From positions 1 to 51,544 of the forward strand of contig JAETPW010000013.1 in NCBI GenBank assembly GCA_021771025.1: a stretch of 51,544 nt of DNA, given 5' to 3'. The notes under the pieces were generated by a model. It was not told the DNA's origin. It saw only the letters and a list, made by a program, of their open reading frames with translations, and searched no databases. Made by a program: the position numbers and the translations under genes. The stretch's first letter is position 1, and every line of letters begins with the position of its first letter. Of the stretch, positions 45,387-51,544 are shown in pieces. This DNA is from Clostridiaceae bacterium. GTDB taxonomy: Bacteria > Bacillota > Clostridia > TANB77 > CAG-508.

Positions 45387-46109
45387 TTAAAATAGTTTTT
45401 TTCCATCTGAAATATCAATAGCTAACTCTTTTGCTGTGCTTCCTTGTTTGAAGGGGTTTATTTTTTCTACGATTCCTTCACGCTTAAAATAAGTTCCTGT
45501 ACTTTTAAACCAAAATGTTTTTTGCGCTTTTTCACACTGGTTACGAATATCCAGTATCCATTCATAATCGCATACTCTACCATCTCTTCCATTTTCACCA
45601 CTTACTGTTACGTGATCTACTCCATTTAAATATGGTGATAAGTCTATTCTTTCAAGGATTGGTGAGCAAGCAATAAATCTTCTCTTTATGGGATAAGATA
45701 GAAAAAGGGGAAGGCGATAATCTGCTAGTTCTTGATTTTCAACGGTACAGCCGATATTCACATTGTCATAGCCCTCTCCCCAATCTTCTGGTAGTCCTAC
45801 CATAAATCTGTCAATTCGTTTTGTTATGAATAAAAAGTCTATGTTCTGCCTCTCTTTTATCATTGCCCAAACTTCTTTACGCCATTCATCTGCTTCAGGT
45901 AAGAAAAAATCCGTAGCAAAACAGGTAGCAAGAATTTTACCACCTTTTATGTTGTATTCATCTTTTTTATTTTTACGAATAGGCCAATCAAATTTATCCG
46001 TTTTTGTGATATTGTTTTGCCCATATCTTTTAGCATTTGGTCCATAAAAATAACAATTATCACAGCCTGCACTTTTTTGATAACATCCTGTCCATGGTTC
46101 CCAATTCAT
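45387..46109 (-). CDS. DUF5131 (phage Gp37/Gp68-like) protein
   Basis: A 240-residue protein beginning WEPWTGCYQKSAGCDNCY, the Cys-rich start typical of DUF5131, with conserved blocks FATDFFLPEADEWR, FLFITKRIDRF, NIGCTVENQ and VSGENGRDGR. Related proteins occur in phages and bacterial genomes. The Cys cluster suggests a metal or Fe-S site, but the activity is unknown to me. A ribosome-binding site (GGAAG) is present. Confidence 0.85.
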   Translation of the reverse strand: MNWEPWTGCYQKSAGCDNCYFYGPNAKRYGQNNITKTDKFDWPIRKNKKDEYNIKGGKILATCFATDFFLPEADEWRKEVWAMIKERQNIDFLFITKRIDRFMVGLPEDWGEGYDNVNIGCTVENQELADYRLPLFLSYPIKRRFIACSPILERIDLSPYLNGVDHVTVSGENGRDGRVCDYEWILDIRNQCEKAQKTFWFKSTGTYFKREGIVEKINPFKQGSTAKELAIDISDGKKLF

Positions 46110-46199
46110 CTAATCACTTCCTTTTCTATTATTATTGTAACCTACCTTGTAGGGCATAGTCAAGTAATGATGAAAAAAGGGTAAATTAACTAGTAGAAA

Positions 46200-46445
46200 T
46201 TAATCTGTACGGTGTGCGGTAATAATGGTATAACTAGATGCGTTAATCGTTATCCTAATATGATCTATTTCACAATACCAATTCTTTCCTCGTTTATTGA
46301 TATCACAATTCTTATCTAAAACTCTATTTTTACAAAATTCTACGACATCATTAGTATCTAATTTAAGATTTTTTTTGATTCTTTCTATCCCCATTTCTGT
46401 GGTATGAATTTTATTTATGTTTGCTAATAAAATTTCTTTATTCAT
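46200..46445 (-). CDS. DUF3781 family small protein
   Basis: An 81-residue soluble protein recognisable as DUF3781 from IHTTEMGIERIKKNL and the end KNWYCEIDHIRITIN...TIITAH. Its start overlaps the end of the tag gene by 8 bp, so the two are translationally coupled. The function is unknown. Confidence 0.85.
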   Translation of the reverse strand: MNKEILLANINKIHTTEMGIERIKKNLKLDTNDVVEFCKNRVLDKNCDINKRGKNWYCEIDHIRITINASSYTIITAHRTD

Positions 46446-47004
46446 TGCTATCTACTCCTCTAGATAAAAAACATTCTTTTTCATGCGAATAGATAATACC
46501 TATAGCTTGTAGATATGAATAAATAATGGTAGATCCAACAAACTTCATTCCTCGTTTTTGTAAATCTTGTGAAATGGTATCTGATAGTTCTGATGTTGTT
46601 TTATCTATCTCATTTATTATTTTTCCTTTGGTGAAGGTGGTTAAATACTCACTAAATGATCCAAATTCTTTTTGAATCTGTTTGATGATTTTACTATTAT
46701 TGATGGCTGCATTGATTTTTAGTTTATTTCTTATTATGTTTTTGTTGGATAATAACTCTTGTATTTTTTCGTTATCATAATGACTGACTTTGTCAATATC
46801 AAAATGATCAAATGCTTTTCTAAAATTTTCTCTTTTATTTAGTACACATTCCCAGGATAATCCTGCTTGGAAAGATTCTAATATCAGCATTTCATATAGG
46901 TATTGATCGTCCATATTTAGCCTACACCATTCTTCATCATGGTATTTTATATAAATTTGGTTTTTTAAATTGCACCATTTACATCTTACTTTATTGTCCA
47001 TCAT
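46438..47004 (-). CDS. tag: DNA-3-methyladenine glycosylase I
   Basis: About 189 residues. Tag removes 3-methyladenine from alkylated DNA. Family features are the N-terminal RCKWC with YHDEEWC, the substrate-pocket block LILESFQAGLSWECVL, MKFVGSTIIYSYLQAIG, and the C-terminal zinc pair in HEKEC. I chose ATG 47004 after GGAGAG; the next ATG (47001) is equally possible. It sits directly downstream of ogt, forming an alkylation-repair unit with DUF3781 behind. Confidence 0.95.
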   Translation of the reverse strand: MMDNKVRCKWCNLKNQIYIKYHDEEWCRLNMDDQYLYEMLILESFQAGLSWECVLNKRENFRKAFDHFDIDKVSHYDNEKIQELLSNKNIIRNKLKINAAINNSKIIKQIQKEFGSFSEYLTTFTKGKIINEIDKTTSELSDTISQDLQKRGMKFVGSTIIYSYLQAIGIIYSHEKECFLSRGVDSNE

Positions 47005-47087
47005 TTCTCTCTCCTTCTTTTTTGTCTTGGTAAAATTTGAATCGTTGTTATTTAGCATAGATGGGTGAATTCTTTTTTTACTTTATC

Positions 47088-47627
47088 TTATCTGGCTGTT
47101 CCTTTTTGGGGAATAAAAAGGTTTCTTAAGTTTACTTGTTCATGTTGTAGTAAAAATACTTTTTTATCTATACCTCCTGCATAGCCTGTTAGGCTTCCAT
47201 TTGTTCCTACTACTCTGTGGCAAGGGATAATGATAGAAATTGGATTGTGCCCAACGGCACCTCCCACTGCTTGAGCTGACATTTTGGTGATTCCTCTTTG
47301 CTTGGCTATTTCTTTTGCTATCTCTTTATAGGTGATCACTTCTCCATAAGGAATTTGACAAAGTATTTTCCATACGGCTTGTCTAAATTCATTTCCTATA
47401 GGATTTACGATTAATTGGTTTATGTTTGGTTTTTCATGATTAAAATATTGATCAAGCCATTTTTTTGTTTTTACTAATATTTCTTCCTTGTCGTTTTCTC
47501 TCATTTCTTCCTTTTGGTTAGCAAGATAATATTTTTGCCCCTGAATCCATAAGCCAATTAATTTATTCTCTTTACTTGCTATTAATATGTCTCCTAATGG
47601 TGATTGGTAATGTGCTGTATAAATCAT
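47088..47627 (-). CDS. ogt: Methylated-DNA-[protein]-cysteine S-methyltransferase
   Basis: A 179-residue suicide repair protein that takes the methyl group from O6-methylguanine onto its active cysteine, C136 in the PCHRV motif. The helix-turn-helix (IPYGEVITYKEIAKEI) and the following GGAVGHNPISIII are typical. It lacks an Ada regulatory domain, so it is the constitutive Ogt type. It is followed 83 bp later by tag on the same strand. Confidence 0.95.
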   Translation of the reverse strand: MIYTAHYQSPLGDILIASKENKLIGLWIQGQKYYLANQKEEMRENDKEEILVKTKKWLDQYFNHEKPNINQLIVNPIGNEFRQAVWKILCQIPYGEVITYKEIAKEIAKQRGITKMSAQAVGGAVGHNPISIIIPCHRVVGTNGSLTGYAGGIDKKVFLLQHEQVNLRNLFIPQKGTAR

Positions 47628-47723
47628 ATTTTTTACTCCTTAATGGTTAAACCTTTTATTTTTACCCTTAACACTTTTTACTATTTTTCATTTTCTTTAT
47701 TTAAGCTATCGGTAGTATCTATT

Positions 47724-48455
47724 TTAGGTTATTACCCAACCGCCATTGATGGAAATAATTTGTCCTGTTGTATAGCTGTCTTCTAATAACCATTTTACGC
47801 ATTTAGCAATTTCATTTGGTTCTCCTATTTTTTCTAGGGGTATTTCTTGCTTTATGGCTTCTATTTCTTCTGGTGAGAATTCATTATTCATTTCTGTATT
47901 TATCATTCCGGGAGCAATAGCATTAACTCGAATTCCCGATGGGCCAAGTTCTTTGGCTAATGCTTTTGTTAGGCCATTCATTCCTGCTTTTGTAATGGAA
48001 TACAATACTTCACAAGAACTTCCTACCATTCCCCAAATAGAAGAAATATTGATGATTTGCCCTTGTTTTTCATGGATCATATAGGGAATGGCTAATTGTG
48101 ACATGATGAAGGCAGAATATAAATTGGTGTTTATCATTTTATGCCAATCTTCATCTGTAATATCGGTTATCATCTTGCCATCTGATATTCCTGCATTATT
48201 AATAAGAACATCTATTTTTTTGTATTTTTTAATGGTAAATTCTACTAATTTTTCTGCCTCTTGTTTCTTTGATACATCTGCCCTAAATAAGTCAATTTCT
48301 ATTCCTTCTTTTTTTAATTCTTCTTGTAATTCTACGGCTTGGTTTAGTGAATGATTATAGTTAGCAATGACTTTTTTCCCGTTTTTGGCTAATGTCTTTG
48401 CTATTTCTCTTCCTATTCCTCTTGATGCTCCTGTGATAATGATAACTTCTTCCAT
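47724..48455 (-). CDS. Short-chain dehydrogenase/reductase, FabG-like
   Basis: A 243-residue NAD(P)-dependent SDR with cofactor motif TGASRGIGREI at the N-terminus, NNAGIS, the catalytic Ser region NISSIWG, YSITKAGM (Tyr and Lys) and the C-terminal ISINGGWVIT. It resembles 3-oxoacyl-ACP reductase paralogues. No other fatty-acid genes are adjacent, so it may have another substrate. Confidence 0.88.
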   Translation of the reverse strand: MEEVIIITGASRGIGREIAKTLAKNGKKVIANYNHSLNQAVELQEELKKEGIEIDLFRADVSKKQEAEKLVEFTIKKYKKIDVLINNAGISDGKMITDITDEDWHKMINTNLYSAFIMSQLAIPYMIHEKQGQIINISSIWGMVGSSCEVLYSITKAGMNGLTKALAKELGPSGIRVNAIAPGMINTEMNNEFSPEEIEAIKQEIPLEKIGEPNEIAKCVKWLLEDSYTTGQIISINGGWVIT

Positions 48456-48525
48456 TTATTTTCCCCTTTTTTCTTTATTTACTTTACCTTTTAGTTATAT
48501 GATATTATGTCATTTGTTTTTCAAA

Positions 48526-48587
48526 TGAAAAAAACATGATTACCATTACTTCTCTTCTAGAAAAGTAATAGTAATCATGTCTTTTTT
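48526..48587 (-). terminator. Terminator of the tRNA operon
   Basis: ACATGATTAC.ATTACTT pairs with AAGTAAT.GTAATCATGT and has a T run on the minus strand. It lies downstream of the three minus-strand tRNAs. Confidence 0.8.
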
Positions 48588-48645
48588 CTCTTTCCATAAA
48601 AAAAGCCAATAATTAAGAGTAACTCAAAACTATCGACCTTTATGA

Positions 48646-48722
48646 TGGAGCCACTTATCCGATTCGAACGGATGACCCTCGCATTACAAGTGCGATGCTC
48701 TGGCCAACTGAGCTAAAGTGGC
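48646..48722 (-). tRNA. tRNA-Thr (TGT anticodon)
   Basis: A cloverleaf with encoded CCA. The acceptor stem pairs GCCACTT with AAGTGGC, the anticodon loop is CTTGTAA giving TGT, and the T loop is TTCGAAT. Confidence 0.95.
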
Positions 48723-48728
48723 AAAATT

Positions 48729-48803
48729 TGGTGACCCCGACGGGAATCGAACCCATGTCTCCGCCGTGAAAGGGCGGTGTCTTAACCGCTTGACCACGGG
48801 GCC
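48729..48803 (-). tRNA. tRNA-Glu (TTC anticodon)
   Basis: A cloverleaf with encoded CCA. The acceptor stem pairs GGCCCCG with CGGGGTC, the anticodon loop is CTTTCAC giving TTC, and the T loop is TTCGATT. Confidence 0.95.
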
Positions 48804-48849
48804 TTAAATCAAAGAACTAAATAACCCGCCTAGAATTATTTAGTTCTTT

Positions 48850-48925
48850 TGGTGAGCTATCCGCGACTCGAACGCGGGACAACTTGATTAAAAGTCAAGT
48901 GCTCTACCACCTGAGCTAATAGCCC
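48850..48925 (-). tRNA. tRNA-Lys (TTT anticodon)
   Basis: A cloverleaf with encoded CCA. The acceptor stem pairs GGGCTAT with ATAGCTC, and the anticodon loop is CTTTTAA giving TTT. It is the first gene of a three-tRNA minus-strand cluster (Lys, Glu, Thr). Confidence 0.95.
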
Positions 48926-49056
48926 ATATACGCAACTCAGAACGCTTTTATATATTACTACACTTTTTGACATATGTCAATAGTTTTTTTGAAATTTTTT
49001 TGTTTTTTCTTTACTTTTCTGTTTTTTCATTTTTTCGTTCTTTTTTGCGTTTACTA

Positions 49057-49242
49057 TTAAGCATTAAGTTTTTCAATTACTTCTTCTACGTCAATTCCAT
49101 GAACGTTGCAAGCTTCTTCTAATGTTTCCATTTGAGATGCTGGGCATCCTAAGCAGTGCATTCCAATTTCTAATAAGATCTCTGCTTTTTCAGGTGCTAC
49201 TTCTAAGATTTCTCCTATGGTTGTCTCTTTATTAATTTCCAT
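49057..49242 (-). CDS. DUF1858 redox-disulfide domain protein
   Basis: A 61-residue protein consisting only of a DUF1858 domain: ITKETTIGEIL-type start and the CxxC motif in MHCLGCPASQ, then METLEEACNVHGID. Such small proteins are often associated with hybrid-cluster or other anaerobic redox enzymes. None is adjacent here. It has a good ribosome-binding site (AAAGGAGA). Confidence 0.88.
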   Translation of the reverse strand: MEINKETTIGEILEVAPEKAEILLEIGMHCLGCPASQMETLEEACNVHGIDVEEVIEKLNA

Positions 49243-49403
49243 GATGATCTCCTTTCTATTTATTTCTGGATTTTTCTTCCAAAATCTTACTTTCTCATTT
49301 ATTTTACCACATCTTTTGAAAAAAGTATAGACAATTTGGTAAATTTGTTATATTATTTATGACAACTTCACACTTTCTATTTTAACTAAAAGGTGGTGAT
49401 TTT

Positions 49404-49547
49404 ATTCAACATTTAGTTCATTTCTTTTTTATTTCATTGGGTATTCAATTATTTGTTTCGATCTATTTTCTTTATTCTTTTTTCGAAATTAAGGTTTTTC
49501 ATCATCAGCAAGGATCTAAATTATTACTCAAAAAAAATCATTTTTAA
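49404..49547 (+). CDS. Small membrane protein, non-canonical start (tentative)
   Basis: A 47-codon frame with one hydrophobic helix (LVHFFFISLGIQLFVSIYFL) and a basic tail (KVFHHQQGSKLLLKKNHF). A strong AAAGGTGGTG site lies 5-8 bases before an in-frame ATT; there is no ATG, GTG or TTG in a suitable place. It directly precedes the TraG-like gene, which shows the same arrangement. It is either a real gene with an ATT start or a decayed one. Confidence 0.4.
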   Translation: MQHLVHFFFISLGIQLFVSIYFLYSFFEIKVFHHQQGSKLLLKKNHF

Positions 49548-49564
49548 TTTTTTATTTTATTTTT

Positions 49565-51301
49565 ATGCTGGGAGGTGTTTTTATTTTAAAACATTTTTAT
49601 GGTTTTTTATGTTCAAGTATTTTGGTTTGTTTGTCTTATTGGATTATTTTTTCCTTTCTCGCTCCTTTACTTTCTGCTACTGAAGTTATTATTCCTTATG
49701 GTTTACATCCTTTTGATATCTGTCAAAAAAATCCTGATTTATGGGAATTACTTAAAATAGTTTACCGCATTACTTTTGTTTTTTCTTATTTTATACTTTT
49801 TTATTTGCTTTATCTTTTTTTCAGTAAATATTTTTCCCATTGGTATAAACGTTTTTTTACTTCACATTCTTTCCAAGATAAAAATGACTTAAATTATCGT
49901 TCAGATGAACTTAGTCTAGTAATTGGTGCCGATGAAACATCACAGAAATTAATTTTACTTCCTGAATCTGGCTTATATCAAAATTTTTTAATTACAGGAA
50001 CTATTGGTTCTGGTAAAACATCTTCTGCTATGTATCCATTTACTCGTCAATTTTTATCTTATAAAGCTCTTCATCGTGCTGATCCTATTGGTATGCTTAT
50101 TTTAGATGTAAAAGGAAATTATTTTCGTCAAGTAGAAACATATGCAAAAGAATTTCATTTGTTGGATGATCTAATTGTTTTGGGTATATCTCATCCTGTA
50201 TTTTATAATCCTTTGCATAAACCAAATTTGAAACCTGCTGTTTTAGCTAATCGAATAAAAACGGTGTTAACTTTGTTTTCTGAGAATAATTCTGAATCTT
50301 ATTGGCTTGATAAAGCAGAGCAAATCCTTACGGAATGTGTCAAATTGTGTCGTTTGTATAATTTTGGTTATGTAACCTTTTTAGAGTTACATAAACTCAT
50401 TACTCTTCCTTCTTATTTTAAGGAAAAAGTTCAATCTCTTCGTGACTCTTTTCTTCATTCTCGTTTTAATCAAAAAGAACTTTACGATTTAAATAGTAGT
50501 TTGGATTTTTTTCAAAAAGAGTTTGAACATTTAGATACACGAACAAAAGGAATATTAATTTCTGAAATTACCCGCATGACTAATTTATTTATTTCAGATT
50601 ATGACGTCCAATCTATTTTTTGCCCATCTAAAGAAAAATTAACTTTTTTCAGTTTTGAAGAAGTTTTAGAAAAAGGTAAAATTGTAGTTTTAGATATGAA
50701 TATATCTCAATATGCGTTACTTTCTAAAATGATTGCTGCTTATTTAAAATTAGATTTTCAGGCAGATGTTTTATCTTCTTTAGCTAATCAAAAAACTCAT
50801 AAATCTATTTTTATTTGTGATGAATACGATAAATATTCTACCAAAACGGATGCTGATTTTTTCTCTATTAGTCGAGAAGCAAAATGTATTAATATTGTTA
50901 GCACACAAAGTTATTCTTCCTTAAAAAATACGTTAAAAGATGATTCAACAGTAAAAGTTATTGTTCAAAATTTGATTAACAAAATTTGGTTTAGAACAGA
51001 TGATACATTTACCATTGAAGAAGCCCAAAAGCAGTTAGGGAAAGAAGATAAAGAAAAAGTCTCTCGAAGTATTTCAGAGAGCGCAAAAGAAACAAATTAT
51101 AATTATTTTACTCGTACTCTTAATTCTGATCATTCTAATATTTCTGAAACTTATAGTACTTTTATGCAAAATGATTATATTTTTGATACTAATTATTTCA
51201 CTCGAAAATTAGAAACGTTTTCGGCACTTACTTTTTTATCAGATGGATTTCATGTTTTAGAACCAAAAAAAGTATTGATGAAACCCTATTTTAAACATTA
51301 G
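49565..51301 (+). CDS. TraG/VirD4-like type IV coupling ATPase
   Basis: About 575 residues. Two N-terminal membrane helices (about 16-38 and 66-88) precede a cytoplasmic ATPase with Walker A GTIGSGKT (145-152), Walker B-type IFICDEYDKY (415-424) and VSTQSYSSL, which fits the TraG/TraM-recognition C-terminal part. Such proteins deliver DNA-protein substrates to a conjugation channel. The annotated ATG (49565) lies upstream of a strong GGGAGGTG, so the true start may be the ATT that follows it. No relaxase or other transfer gene is in the window; they could lie beyond the edge. Confidence 0.85.
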   Translation: MLGGVFILKHFYGFLCSSILVCLSYWIIFSFLAPLLSATEVIIPYGLHPFDICQKNPDLWELLKIVYRITFVFSYFILFYLLYLFFSKYFSHWYKRFFTSHSFQDKNDLNYRSDELSLVIGADETSQKLILLPESGLYQNFLITGTIGSGKTSSAMYPFTRQFLSYKALHRADPIGMLILDVKGNYFRQVETYAKEFHLLDDLIVLGISHPVFYNPLHKPNLKPAVLANRIKTVLTLFSENNSESYWLDKAEQILTECVKLCRLYNFGYVTFLELHKLITLPSYFKEKVQSLRDSFLHSRFNQKELYDLNSSLDFFQKEFEHLDTRTKGILISEITRMTNLFISDYDVQSIFCPSKEKLTFFSFEEVLEKGKIVVLDMNISQYALLSKMIAAYLKLDFQADVLSSLANQKTHKSIFICDEYDKYSTKTDADFFSISREAKCINIVSTQSYSSLKNTLKDDSTVKVIVQNLINKIWFRTDDTFTIEEAQKQLGKEDKEKVSRSISESAKETNYNYFTRTLNSDHSNISETYSTFMQNDYIFDTNYFTRKLETFSALTFLSDGFHVLEPKKVLMKPYFKH

Positions 51302-51354
51302 TTATTTTTTAAGTTAATTATTTATTTTACTATTTGTTTTATTATTTATTTTAT

Positions 51355-51544
51355 TATTTATTTTTATTATTTGTTTTTATTATTTGTTTTTATTATTTAT
51401 TTTTATTATTTATTTTTGTTATTTATTATTTATTATTTATTTTTATTATTTATTTTTATTATTTATTTTTATTATTTATTTTTATTATTTATTTTTATTA
51501 TTTATTTTTATTATTTATTTTTATTATTTATTTTTATTATTTAT
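51355..51544. repeat. AT-rich tandem repeat running to the window edge
   Basis: About 14 tandem copies of a 13-bp unit (TTTTTATTATTTA) with a few variants (ATTTG, TATTATT). It consists only of A and T apart from a few G. It begins just after the TraG-like gene and is cut by the end of the window, as seen at contig ends where assembly fails. Confidence 0.85.

Noticed and set aside
51355..51544. CRISPR array at the window end
   Set aside because: The unit is 13 bp of A/T with no spacers; it is a simple tandem repeat.

Overview
The window is low-GC DNA of Bacillota (Firmicutes) type, probably an uncultured gut lineage. The basis is strong GGAGG ribosome-binding sites, canonical TTGACA-17-TATAAT promoters, a Spo0A-like regulator, SdpR/SdpI, YkpA-type ABC-F, VanW and VanR/S/Y homologues and many DUFs typical of clostridia and bacilli. 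No rRNA or other species marker is present, so the lineage is inferred. Most genes carry ordinary housekeeping or envelope functions. Several patches are A-rich in codon use and look acquired: about 4.4-7.8 kb, 25.0-27.0 kb and 35.7-39.9 kb.

Layout. 0.1-3.0 kb (minus): a small uncharacterised protein and a large adenosine-deaminase-family protein with a SLOG-like C-terminal domain. 3.4-5.2 kb (plus): an M23 endopeptidase and a Spo0A-like regulator split into two overlapping frames. 5.3-7.7 kb (minus): an ECF sigma factor, its anti-sigma factor and a frameshifted secreted protein. 8.0-14.6 kb: a small protein with a hairpin leader, a TetR-ABC-permease-permease operon, an SdpR/SdpI pair with two visible operators, and a frameshifted HtrA protease. 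15.1-24.8 kb: an acyl-CoA synthetase divergent from a C-A-T-R nonribosomal peptide synthetase whose A-domain code reads as threonine, then a histidine kinase and a receiver/HD-GYP phosphodiesterase. This is a compact predicted N-acyl-threoninal (or threoninol) pathway with its own signalling genes.

25.0-31.1 kb: an ATPase plus RloB/TOPRIM-like pair (probable phage defence), Tex and an ABC-F protein. 31.2-35.4 kb: a candidate small RNA, DUF378, CapA-like, HAD phosphatase and CorA. 35.5-40 kb: tRNA-Lys, DUF3795, a VOC protein and a vanR-vanS-vanY-like set without ligase genes. 40.3-44.5 kb: dapA, dapB, a DUF4143-ATPase remnant and a VanW/G5 envelope protein. 44.7-49.2 kb: a starch-binding-module protein, DUF5131, DUF3781, Tag, Ogt, an SDR, three tRNAs and DUF1858. 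49.4-51.5 kb: a TraG/VirD4-like coupling ATPase, then a tandem AT repeat that runs off the window.

The most unusual non-coding signal is an interspersed element present in three full copies and one fragment (14.8, 16.9, 27.0 and 31.3 kb). Each full copy has a nearly invariant core of about 100 bp closed by a 37-47 bp stem. The stem sequence differs between copies but stays self-complementary, which points to a conserved folded RNA or single-stranded DNA. The window also has several apparent single-base frameshifts (Spo0A-like, secreted protein twice, htrA). These may be real gene decay or uncorrected read errors.
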